In this document: positions 1-5,473 of the stretch, piece after piece | Layout of the letters: every line of letters starts with the position of its first letter | Numbering within the stretch: the first letter of the stretch is position 1 | Origin: an uncultured Collinsella sp. | GTDB lineage: Bacteria; Actinomycetota; Coriobacteriia; Coriobacteriales; Coriobacteriaceae | Direction of reading: 5' to 3' | Assembly: GCA_900548935.1 (NCBI GenBank) | Contig: URMR01000127.1 | Coordinates: 1 to 5,473 of the forward strand | DNA: 5,473 bases | Notes under the pieces: generated by a model | The model's database searches: none | What the model saw: the letters and a program-made list of their open reading frames with translations, nothing else | What the model was told of the DNA's origin: nothing | Position numbers and translations under genes: made by a program

Positions 1-964
1 CGCAATCGTAGGCGTCGGCGGCAAACTGGTTAGGCGTCTCGTCGTAGGCATCCTTATAGGCCTTGACGAAGTCGGCATTCTTCTCGTCGTCAGCCGAAAA
101 CGGGGTCATGAGCAGTACGCCCTCGGCAAGAGAGGTATCGAAGCCTTCCACAGAGAGCAGGCCGTCCATGCCGTCGGTACCCATGAGCGTCATATCGTAG
201 CCCATGTCCTTGGCGTTCTTGAGCAAAACGGACGCCGGCGTGTAGTAGATCGGCGCAAAGATGAGCGTGGCACCTGCCTCCTTGGCCTTGGTGAGCTGGT
301 TGGTAAAGCTCGTGGAGGAATCGTCCTTAAAGGTCTCGGTATCGACGATGTCGAGCTTGGATGCCTTGGCCTGCTCGGCAAAGGCATCGGCAACGCCCGA
401 GCTATACGTATCGCCGGAGTTGTAGAACAGGGCAATCTTGGCATCTGCGTACTTCTCGGCCAAAAACTTGGCAGCGCTGGCGCCCATGGTGGGGTCGGTA
501 AAACAAACCTGGAAGACCGTGGTCTTATCCTTGGTGACGTCGAGCGACGAGGCCGAAGGCGTAACCATGAGCATGTCGTCGGCGATCTCGCCCGAGACGG
601 CGACGGCGGCACCAGTCGTGACGGGGCCGACGAGAGCCTGCATGCCCCAGTCGCACAGGGTATTGAAGGCGTTGATGGCCTTCTCGCCGTCGGCAACGTC
701 GTCCTCGGACTTAAGCGAGAGCTTGAGGTCCTTGGTCGAGAAATCCTTGGCGGCGAGCTTGGCGCCCTTCTCGGCCGAGACGCCATAGGTTGCCGCAGCG
801 CCGGTCAGAGGGCCGATGACGCCGATCTTGAAGGTCTTGCCGTCATCGGCGGAGCCGCCGTCCGAGCCACCCGACGAGCAACCAGCGAGCGCGACGGTGC
901 TGCCGAGTGCCGCGGCGCCGGCGAGAAAGTTCCTACGGCTGAACGTGCTGTTGATGTTGAACAT
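1..964 (-). CDS. ABC transporter substrate-binding lipoprotein, branched-chain amino acid (LivJ) type, partial
   Basis: Extracellular solute-binding component of an ABC importer, anchored to the outer face of the membrane. The frame is open from the ATG at 964 down to the left edge, giving 321 residues without a stop; the C-terminus lies outside. Residues 1-31 form a Tat-type lipoprotein signal: SRRNFL at 9-14, a short hydrophobic stretch, then the lipobox LAGC with Cys29 as the expected lipidated residue, followed by a Ser/Gly/Asp linker. From about residue 43 the mature part opens with KTFKIGVIGPLTGAAATYG, typical of the type 1 periplasmic-binding fold (Peripla_BP_6). VGPVTTGAA and the later LIFAPIYYTPAS and LMGTDGMDG segments fit the same family. 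The start is supported by a purine-rich Shine-Dalgarno. LivJ-like proteins bind Leu/Ile/Val, but relatives bind amides, urea or aromatic compounds, so the ligand is uncertain. Permease and ATPase genes, if adjacent, would lie beyond the left edge. Confidence 0.9.
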   Translation of the reverse strand, partial: MFNINSTFSRRNFLAGAAALGSTVALAGCSSGGSDGGSADDGKTFKIGVIGPLTGAAATYGVSAEKGAKLAAKDFSTKDLKLSLKSEDDVADGEKAINAFNTLCDWGMQALVGPVTTGAAVAVSGEIADDMLMVTPSASSLDVTKDKTTVFQVCFTDPTMGASAAKFLAEKYADAKIALFYNSGDTYSSGVADAFAEQAKASKLDIVDTETFKDDSSTSFTNQLTKAKEAGATLIFAPIYYTPASVLLKNAKDMGYDMTLMGTDGMDGLLSVEGFDTSLAEGVLLMTPFSADDEKNADFVKAYKDAYDETPNQFAADAYDC

Positions 965-969
965 GGTGT

Positions 970-976
970 CCCCCTT
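970..976 (-). promoter_or_regulatory. Ribosome binding site of the substrate-binding protein gene
   Basis: Read on the minus strand, an AAGGGGG run lies 5 bases before the ATG at 964. It is a good anti-SD match and fixes the start so that the complete Tat/lipobox signal is included. Confidence 0.65.
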
Positions 977-982
977 TTCGCT

Positions 983-997
983 GGCCGCAGCGCGGCC
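983..997. repeat. Short perfect inverted repeat (hairpin) in the transporter leader
   Basis: GGCCGC, a three-base spacer, then GCGGCC form a perfect 6-bp dyad. In the minus-strand transcript it would lie just upstream of the Shine-Dalgarno of the substrate-binding protein gene. It could be a hairpin influencing translation or an operator. A chance dyad is also possible in GC-rich DNA. No T-tract follows it, so it is not a terminator. Confidence 0.35.
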
Positions 998-1069
998 GTC
1001 TTGCGGTACAGGGCAAACCTTATGGTGCAAACGTTGACAGTTTGTTACGGAGTTCCGTTTGTAGCGAGC

Positions 1070-1086
1070 ATGTTTCCAATGTTTCC
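1070..1086. repeat. Tandem ATGTTTCC direct repeat
   Basis: ATGTTTCC occurs at 1070-1077 and again at 1079-1086, a 9-base period, with a degraded third copy (GTTTC, 1092-1096) after it. It lies centrally in the divergent control region, where a regulator could reach both promoters. No known binding protein is recognised. Confidence 0.35.
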
Positions 1087-1154
1087 GCAGCGTTTCGGGG
1101 GTGCCGTTTTGTGCGACTCCTGTTGCCTGGCGAGCACACGCCCTCGGTTCACGC

Positions 1155-1160
1155 TAGAAT
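1155..1160 (+). promoter_or_regulatory. Candidate -10 element for hom
   Basis: TAGAAT matches the TATAAT consensus at five of six positions and lies 54 bases before the hom start, leaving a leader of plausible length. No good -35 lies 16-18 bases upstream; the nearest, TTGCCT at 1123-1128, is too far. The assignment is therefore tentative. Confidence 0.3.
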
Positions 1161-1202
1161 GCACTCAACCTTTAAGCGGTTAATCCATCCATGAGATGCA
1201 CG

Positions 1203-1208
1203 AAGGAG
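1203..1208 (+). promoter_or_regulatory. Ribosome binding site deciding the hom start
   Basis: AAGGAG ends 6 bases before the ATG at 1215. An in-frame ATG at 1191 would add eight residues, but it has no Shine-Dalgarno and would place this AAGGAG inside the coding sequence. The start at 1215 is therefore preferred. Confidence 0.85.
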
Positions 1209-1214
1209 CTATCT

Positions 1215-2558
1215 ATGAGCGAACCCCTGCGCACCGTGAACGTCGGTCTGATCGGTCTGGGAACCGTCGGCGGCGGCGTGGCCCGTCTGATCAAGAGCCA
1301 CCACGATGAGTACCTGGCAGCCTACGGCATCGACCTTAAGCTGACCCGCGCCTGCGCGCTTGCTTGGGAGCAGGCCGAGGCGGCAGGCATTGAGCGCGAG
1401 GCCTTTACGAGTGACTGGCACGACGTCGTCACCGACCCCGCCGTCGACATCGTCGTCGAGCTGATCGGCGGCGAGCATCCCGCGACCGAGATCTTCACCA
1501 CTGCCTTTGAGCACGGCAAGCACGTCGTCTCTGCCAACAAGGCCCTGCTGGGCCGTCACGTCGAGACGCTTGCCGAGAAGGCGCGTGCATGCGGCGTGCA
1601 GATTAAGTGCGAGGCCAGTTGTGGCGGCGGCATCCCCATCGTGAGCACGCTTGAGCACGACCTGGTGGGCAACAAGATCCTGACCATCGCCGGCATCCTT
1701 AACGGCACCACCAACTACATCCTGTCGCGCATGGACGCCGAGGGCGCCGATTATGCCGACGTGCTCGCCGACGCACAGGCCAAGGGCTATGCCGAGGCCG
1801 ACCCGTCCGCCGACGTCGACGGCTTCGATGCCGCCAGCAAGACGGCGATCCTCGCTTCCATCGGCTTTGGCACCCGCGTTACCACCGACGATGTGTACCA
1901 GCAGGGTATCCGTACCATCGGCGCTGAGGACATCGCCCAGGCCCGCGAGCTCGGCTACACCATTAAGCTGCTCGGCATCGCCCGCAACACCGACGCCGGC
2001 GTCGACGTCCGCGTGCATCCCACGCTGATCCCCGCCGATCACATGCTTGCCAAGGTCAACGGCGCCATGAACGCTGTCTACGTGGTAGGCGACGCCGTGG
2101 GCGAGACCATGTTCTACGGTGCCGGCGCAGGCTCCTTCCCCACCGCGAGCGCCGTCGTAGGCGATATCCTGTCGCTCTCCGAGCAGATCAGCCGCGGCGT
2201 GGCTCCGCTGCCCGAGATCGAGCCCTATGGTCACAACCTCGCCTTTAAGCCCATGGACGAGCTCCAGACCAAGTACTATGTGCGTCTGAAGGTCGCCGAC
2301 CGCGTGGGCGCCCTGTCCGAGACGGTCGACATCTTTGCCAAGCACAACATCTCGATCTCGCTCATCAACCAGGTCGAGGACGGCAAGCCGGGCGTCAACG
2401 ATGCCTGCTCGGTCATCTTCCTAACGCACCGCGCGCTCGAGAAGGACGTCCAGGCTGCCGCCGCCGAGCTTGCCAGCGTCGACTGCGTAGCCGAGGTCGC
2501 CAACGTCCTGCGCATCGAGGACGTTGAGGCTTGGACCGAAGGCATCATGGCCAACTAA
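1215..2558 (+). CDS. hom: Homoserine dehydrogenase with C-terminal ACT domain
   Basis: Cytoplasmic NAD(P)-dependent enzyme (EC 1.1.1.3) that reduces aspartate semialdehyde to homoserine, the branch point to threonine, isoleucine and methionine. The 447-residue length is normal for the monofunctional ACT-bearing form. Domains in order: Rossmann fold with GLIGLGTVGGGV (11-22); the SANKALL segment with conserved Lys109; the catalytic domain with GGGIPI (137-142), NGTTNYIL (163-170) and EADPSADVDGFDAASK (194-209), which holds the expected substrate-binding acidic residues and the family's catalytic Lys (Lys209); then an ACT domain from about residue 353 (YYVRLKVADRVGALSE). In this family the ACT domain usually mediates feedback inhibition by threonine. 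No aspartate kinase domain is fused. The gene is alone, divergent from the transporter gene and convergent with the antiporter gene. Cys136 (ASCGGGIP) stands where relatives usually have a small aliphatic residue, a minor variation. Confidence 0.97.
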   Translation: MSEPLRTVNVGLIGLGTVGGGVARLIKSHHDEYLAAYGIDLKLTRACALAWEQAEAAGIEREAFTSDWHDVVTDPAVDIVVELIGGEHPATEIFTTAFEHGKHVVSANKALLGRHVETLAEKARACGVQIKCEASCGGGIPIVSTLEHDLVGNKILTIAGILNGTTNYILSRMDAEGADYADVLADAQAKGYAEADPSADVDGFDAASKTAILASIGFGTRVTTDDVYQQGIRTIGAEDIAQARELGYTIKLLGIARNTDAGVDVRVHPTLIPADHMLAKVNGAMNAVYVVGDAVGETMFYGAGAGSFPTASAVVGDILSLSEQISRGVAPLPEIEPYGHNLAFKPMDELQTKYYVRLKVADRVGALSETVDIFAKHNISISLINQVEDGKPGVNDACSVIFLTHRALEKDVQAAAAELASVDCVAEVANVLRIEDVEAWTEGIMAN

Positions 2559-2705
2559 TTCGCTCTTCGCTATACGGCATATATGTTTTCCTAGCGAGCG
2601 ATATGTCCTTCTATGTCACGGGCGCCGTGCTCCCCGTCGACGGAGCCGCCCGCTCTTAAAGGTCGCGAACCACGGCTTCGAGTCTCAACGAGGCCCAACG
2701 CAATA
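2559..2705. other. Non-coding 3' region of hom with small dyads
   Basis: No credible gene is present. Minor symmetric elements are visible: TCGCTA (2567-2572) pairing with TAGCGA (2592-2597), CACGG/CCGTG around a three-base loop (2617-2629), and the perfect 10-base palindrome CCGTCGACGG (2634-2643). They could fold in the long 3' untranslated region of hom, but none is followed by a T-tract. I found no tRNA cloverleaf. Confidence 0.4.
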
Positions 2706-2751
2706 GGCGCACTGTCTGCATCAACCGCAGGCAGCGCGCCTTCTATTATTT
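2706..2751 (+). terminator. Rho-independent terminator of hom
   Basis: A 14-bp stem is formed by 2706-2719 (GGCGCACTGTCTGC) and 2727-2740 (GCAGGCAGCGCGCC), with one A-C mismatch and one G-U pair and the 7-base loop ATCAACC. The T-rich tail TTCTATTATTT follows at 2741-2751. It lies about 150 bases after the hom stop. In the opposite direction the tail is only TATTGCGTTG, so it may work weakly for the convergent antiporter transcript. Confidence 0.85.
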
Positions 2752-2780
2752 GGACGGAACCCGTATCCCGACATTCCTTG

Positions 2781-4342
2781 CTACTTGCCGTCGTCGTCCT
2801 GGGCTTCATCGCGCGCGTAGAGCTCCAGCATGCGGCGGCGGTATTCGCGCACGGCGAGCTTGGCGCGCTCCAGGCGGCGGCGCTCGCGCGGAGTCAGCTC
2901 GGACGGGTCGACCTCGTCTCCATAGGTCTTATCGGCAAGCAGGTGCGCCGCGTCCACGATGCGGGCATCGATGTGGCCGCTCGCCGCCTCGGCGGAAAGA
3001 CGCTCGGCAATCGTATCGAGCGTAGGCAGGCCCTCGAATACGCGACCATGGCCATGCGAAGTCAGCAGCTCATGCTCGCGCGCGAGCAAGCTCGCTAGGT
3101 CGTGATGGGCGCGCAGGATGTCGAGCGCATCGGATGGATGCTCGGCAACCTCTGCCACGGCGGCAACCGGCGCAGCATCCACCACGCGGTAGAAGAGCTG
3201 CGCGAGCAGCGGCATCAAGAACACCGTGATGGCGCCGGCGGCAACCATAACCGACGCGATGTCTTGCGACAGCGCGCCCGCGTTGACGGCAACGCTCGTA
3301 ACGGCAACGATGATCGGTAGCGCCGTGGTGCAGTACAGGGCCACGGTAATGCGGCCATACGCCGACACATCGCGCGTCGCGGGACAAATGCCCATAGAGA
3401 TGAGAATGGGCACGGCACGAATAATCAGCAACGCCACGATAAAACCCGCGAGCAAGCCCGGGCGCGACACCACGGCCGTCAGGTCGATCTTTGCGCCCGA
3501 TACGGTAAAGAACACCGGAATCAAAAAGCCGTAGGCCAGGCCGTCGAGCTTGGTCTCGAGCGTATGGTTACCCTCGGGGATGATATAGCGCAGGACAAAG
3601 CCGGCGGCAAAAGAACCCAACACGATGTCGAGGTCAAAGATGGCCGAGAACGCCACGAGCGTGACCAGGATGAGCACCGTCAGGCGCACGAAGGTCTGCG
3701 ACGTGGTGTCGGCGCGTTCCTCGACAAACGAAAAGAAGCGGCTGCCGACGCGCCTAGAACGACTTGGAACCGCGGCCAGCAGCACGCAGACCACAGCAAA
3801 CAGGCCAAGAATTACAAGCGTCTGGATGCCGGTGCGGGCAGACAGCAGCACCGACATGGCGAGCACGGGACCGAGCTCGCCCCAAGTGCCATACGCGAGA
3901 ATCGAGTCGCCCACACGCGTGCCGGTGAGCGAGCGCTCGCGCATGATGGGCACAAGCGTACCGAGCGCCGTGGAAGTAAGGGCAAGCGTCACGGCGATAC
4001 CGTCGAAATGACTAACCGAGAACCACGGGGTAAAGCGCACGGCAAGCCAGGCGATACCAAACGTGACGACCCATGTCGCCAAGCCGTAGCGCCCCTCCAC
4101 ACCCGTGATGCTCTTGGGGTCGATCTCAAAGCCGGCAAGCAGGAACAAAAAGGCCAGGCCGAGCTCGGACACGAGCGAGACCTCGGCATCTACATGGATA
4201 ATGTCGAGCATATGGGGTCCCAGCACCGCGCCGAACACGAGCAAAAAACCGTCTCGGGAACGGGTTTCCCGGGAATCGCCGAGGCGATGAAGGGGCTTGC
4301 AAAGGCCACGAGCGCGATGATGGCGAGTGAAACGAATGCCAT
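2781..4342 (-). CDS. Cation:proton antiporter, CPA2 family, with one-base frameshift near the N-terminus
   Basis: Integral membrane exchanger of the Na+/H+ (or K+/H+) antiporter fold. Translation should begin at the ATG at 4342, preceded by an AGAAAGG site. Residues 1-33 (MAFVSLAIIALVAFAS...PETVF) form the first membrane segment and loop. At the T6 run the frame breaks; the literal frame then reads 17 more codons to a TAG at 4192-4190. One frame over, 487 codons run intact from 4244 to the TAG at 2783-2781, continuing with LVFGAVLGPHML exactly as expected for the family. Joined, the protein is about 520 residues. It shows LFLLAGFEID (about 66-75), SALGTLVP, ELGPVLAMS and GSFAAGFVLR, many hydrophobic segments, then a charged cytoplasmic tail of about 128 residues (393-520) with no recognisable RCK (TrkA-N) domain. 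It could be a sequencing error, a recent null mutation or a slippage-expressed gene. Ion specificity cannot be read from the sequence. Confidence 0.85.
4243..4248 (-). other. Frameshift site: T6 homopolymer in the antiporter gene
   Basis: The coding strand reads ACG GTT TTT TGC here. With one more T it would read GTT TTT TTG CTC GTG TTC, giving VFLLVF and joining the two frames. The distance from the ATG at 4342 to the TTG at 4244 is one base short of a whole number of codons (98 instead of 99). Confidence 0.85.
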
Positions 4343-4348
4343 GTGATG

Positions 4349-4355
4349 CCTTTCT
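4349..4355 (-). promoter_or_regulatory. Ribosome binding site of the antiporter gene
   Basis: On the minus strand AGAAAGG ends 6 bases before the ATG at 4342. It supports translation starting upstream of the frameshift rather than at the TTG at 4244, which I see no comparable site for. Confidence 0.7.
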
Positions 4356-4482
4356 CTTGTTTGCGCTTCACTGTAGCACCCTCGCCGTCCTCAACGCGCC
4401 GCGAGCTGTCGTATCATAGTGAGGTTTACAAACATGTGGCTCAAGGCGACCGCAGGGCAGACCCCGCAAACCGACCGCTGCC

Positions 4483-4500
4483 GCATACCGTACCGTACGC
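4483..4500. repeat. 18-base imperfect palindrome upstream of purL
   Basis: The sequence GCATACCGTACCGTACGC is symmetric about the centre of GTAC (4490-4493), with seven of nine positions pairing; the mismatches are 4485/4498 and 4489/4494. It lies 26 bases before the purL start, within the likely leader. It could be an operator for a dimeric regulator, or simply reflect the TACCG tandem repeat it contains. Confidence 0.3.
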
Positions 4501-4510
4501 CCAACCGATC

Positions 4511-4517
4511 AGGAAGG
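4511..4517 (+). promoter_or_regulatory. Ribosome binding site of purL
   Basis: AGGAAGG ends 9 bases before the ATG at 4527, with a second purine stretch (AGGAA, 4519-4523) closer in. Either could pair with 16S rRNA, and both support this start. Confidence 0.65.
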
Positions 4518-4526
4518 CAGGAACCA

Positions 4527-5473
4527 ATGGTCTCTCGTATCTACGTGGAGAAGAAACCCGGGTTCGACGTCGAGGCTCAGCAGCTCAAGGGCGAGCTGAC
4601 CGAAATTCTCGGCATCAAGGGCATCGAGGCCCTGAGGATCATCAATCGCTACGACGTCGAGGGCATCGACGAGGAGCTTTTCCGCTCCTGCGTGCCGACC
4701 GTCTTTAGCGAGCCCCAGGTCGATGTGACCTACGACGAACTCCCCGCAAGCGATGGCGCCGTCTTTGCCGTCGAGTTCCTGCCTGGCCAGTTTGACCAGC
4801 GCGCCGACTCCGCCAGCGAGTGCGTGCAGCTCATCAGCCAGGGTGAGCGCCCCGCCGTGCGCTCCGCCAAGGTCTATATGATCTCGGGCGCTCTGGACGA
4901 GGCCGCCATCGATGCCATCAAGCACTACGTGGTGAACCCCGTCGAGGCGCGCATCGCCTCGCTCGACCTGCCCGAGACGCTGTACATGGAGACCCCCGAG
5001 CCCCAGCCCGTCGAGGTGCTCGACGGCTTCCGCGAGCTCGACGAGGCCGGCCTTGCCGCCTTTATCGCCGATCGCGGCCTTGCCATGGACGAGGCGGACA
5101 TCGCCTTCTGTCAGCAGTACTTCCGCGATGAGGACCGCGACCCCACCATCACCGAGATCCGCGTGATCGACACCTACTGGTCCGACCACTGCCGCCACAC
5201 CACCTTCGGCACCGTCCTGGATGACGTGACGATCGATGACGCCGTGGTGCAGCAGGCCTTCGACCGCTACATGGAGATGCGCCACGAGCTCGGTCGCGAC
5301 GCCAAGCCCGTCTGCCTCATGGACATGGGCACCATCGGCGCGAAGTGGCTGAAATCCCAAGGCATCCTGACCGGCCTCGACGAGTCCGAGGAAATCAACG
5401 CCTGCACCGTAAAGATCGATGTGGACGTGGACGGAGAAACGCAGAAATGGCTGCTGCTCTTTAAGAACGAAAC
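4527..5473 (+). CDS. purL: Phosphoribosylformylglycinamidine synthase, large single-chain form, N-terminal part
   Basis: Cytoplasmic enzyme of de novo purine synthesis (EC 6.3.5.3) that converts FGAR, glutamine and ATP to FGAM. The window holds 315 codons before the right edge. Residues 1 to about 75 (SRIYVEKKPGFDVEAQ...) look like the PurS-like N-terminal domain. A linker domain follows, ending in TEIRVIDTYWSDHCRHTTF; its SDHCRHTTF core is at 219-227 and marks the start of the first synthase domain. The last residues, WLLLFKNE (308-315), are the beginning of the conserved ATP-binding segment that normally continues THNHP. This order fits the single-polypeptide type of about 1,200 residues known from clostridia and coriobacteria, with a C-terminal glutamine amidotransferase, rather than the short PurL working with separate PurS and PurQ. 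The C-terminal half is outside the window, so the full length and the glutaminase domain cannot be confirmed. Confidence 0.95.
   Translation, partial: MVSRIYVEKKPGFDVEAQQLKGELTEILGIKGIEALRIINRYDVEGIDEELFRSCVPTVFSEPQVDVTYDELPASDGAVFAVEFLPGQFDQRADSASECVQLISQGERPAVRSAKVYMISGALDEAAIDAIKHYVVNPVEARIASLDLPETLYMETPEPQPVEVLDGFRELDEAGLAAFIADRGLAMDEADIAFCQQYFRDEDRDPTITEIRVIDTYWSDHCRHTTFGTVLDDVTIDDAVVQQAFDRYMEMRHELGRDAKPVCLMDMGTIGAKWLKSQGILTGLDESEEINACTVKIDVDVDGETQKWLLLFKNE

Larger units (their letters stand above)
965..1214. promoter_or_regulatory. Divergent control region between the transporter gene and hom
   Basis: These 250 bases separate two divergent genes and are less GC-rich than the flanking coding DNA, so both promoters should lie here. 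On the plus strand a consensus -35-like TTGACA sits at 1034-1039, with only a weak -10 (TTTGTA, 1058-1063) behind it. A -10-like TAGAAT at 1155-1160 is better placed for hom but has no clear -35 at normal spacing. On the minus strand I could not choose a convincing promoter for the transporter gene. I see no T-box motif, no threonine-rich leader peptide and no known riboswitch. Confidence 0.5.
4343..4526. promoter_or_regulatory. Divergent control region between the antiporter gene and purL
   Basis: These 184 bases should carry both promoters. The ACTATGATAC / GTATCATAGT stretch (4411-4420) offers a -10-like hexamer on each strand: TATCAT for purL (4412-4417) and TATGAT for the antiporter (4418-4413). 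Neither has a convincing -35 at standard spacing; TTGAGC on the minus strand (4444-4439) is 20 bases away. GTTTACAAAC at 4424-4433 is a small GTTT/AAAC dyad beside these elements. No guanine riboswitch core is visible. Confidence 0.4.

Noticed and set aside
190..788. Open frames on both strands within the substrate-binding protein gene
   Set aside because: The Ser/Pro/Arg-rich minus-strand frame and the plus-strand frame overlap a continuous, recognisable LivJ-type protein on the minus strand.
1191..1214. Upstream in-frame start for hom
   Set aside because: It has no Shine-Dalgarno of its own, and the added residues are encoded by the AAGGAG site that serves the ATG at 1215.
1209..2345. 378-codon minus-strand open frame opposite hom
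   Set aside because: It lies antisense to a clear homoserine dehydrogenase, its composition (Gly/Val/Asp/His-rich) is that of a reverse-frame shadow in GC-rich DNA, and it has no recognisable domain.
2664..2700. tRNA-like TTCGAGTC stretch after hom
   Set aside because: It resembles a T-loop, but no pairing T-stem, acceptor stem or anticodon arm can be formed around it.
2613..3098. 161-codon plus-strand open frame crossing the terminator
   Set aside because: It spans the hom terminator and then runs antisense to the antiporter tail, with no family resemblance.
4242..4244. TTG at 4244 as the true antiporter start
   Set aside because: It would remove the first membrane segment and has no good ribosome binding site. 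The upstream sequence clearly encodes the expected N-terminus in the neighbouring frame.
3564..4346. 260-codon plus-strand open frame opposite the antiporter
   Set aside because: It has a charged, low-complexity, Arg/Lys/Glu/His-rich composition, as expected from the complement of a membrane-protein gene, and no ribosome binding site or family motif was seen.
4509..5360. 283-codon minus-strand open frame opposite purL
   Set aside because: It is a reverse-frame shadow of the well-supported PurL coding sequence, and its repetitive Gly/Val/Leu/His/Asp composition is not that of a real protein.

Overview
The window is a chromosomal housekeeping region from a GC-rich bacterium. The strong G/C preference at third codon positions, the single-chain large PurL, and a Tat-type lipoprotein signal with an SRRNFL motif suggest an actinobacterium of the Coriobacteriia (Collinsella-like). 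This placement is inferred from sequence style, not from a search. I see no RNA gene, insertion sequence, CRISPR array or phage module.

Layout from left to right: (1) positions 1-964, minus strand, the N-terminal part of a branched-chain-amino-acid-type ABC transporter substrate-binding lipoprotein, cut by the left edge. (2) A 250-base divergent control region (965-1214). (3) positions 1215-2558, plus strand, a complete homoserine dehydrogenase with a C-terminal ACT domain. (4) A 222-base convergent gap with a strong intrinsic terminator. (5) positions 2781-4342, minus strand, a CPA2-type cation:proton antiporter whose first membrane segment is separated from the rest by a one-base frameshift in a run of six T (mRNA sense). 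(6) A 184-base divergent control region. (7) positions 4527-5473, plus strand, the N-terminal quarter of phosphoribosylformylglycinamidine synthase (PurL), cut by the right edge.

The genes are single transcription units arranged divergent / convergent / divergent, with no operon visible inside the window. Homoserine dehydrogenase makes the precursor of threonine, isoleucine and methionine. The divergent transporter gene probably serves uptake of branched-chain or related amino acids, so the shared control region could coordinate synthesis and import; that is inference. The antiporter and PurL share a promoter region but have no obvious functional link.

The observation most worth checking is the antiporter frameshift. 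A good start codon and ribosome binding site precede a normal first membrane segment, the frame breaks at the T6 run, and an intact 487-codon frame continues. I did not find a convincing undescribed system in this window.
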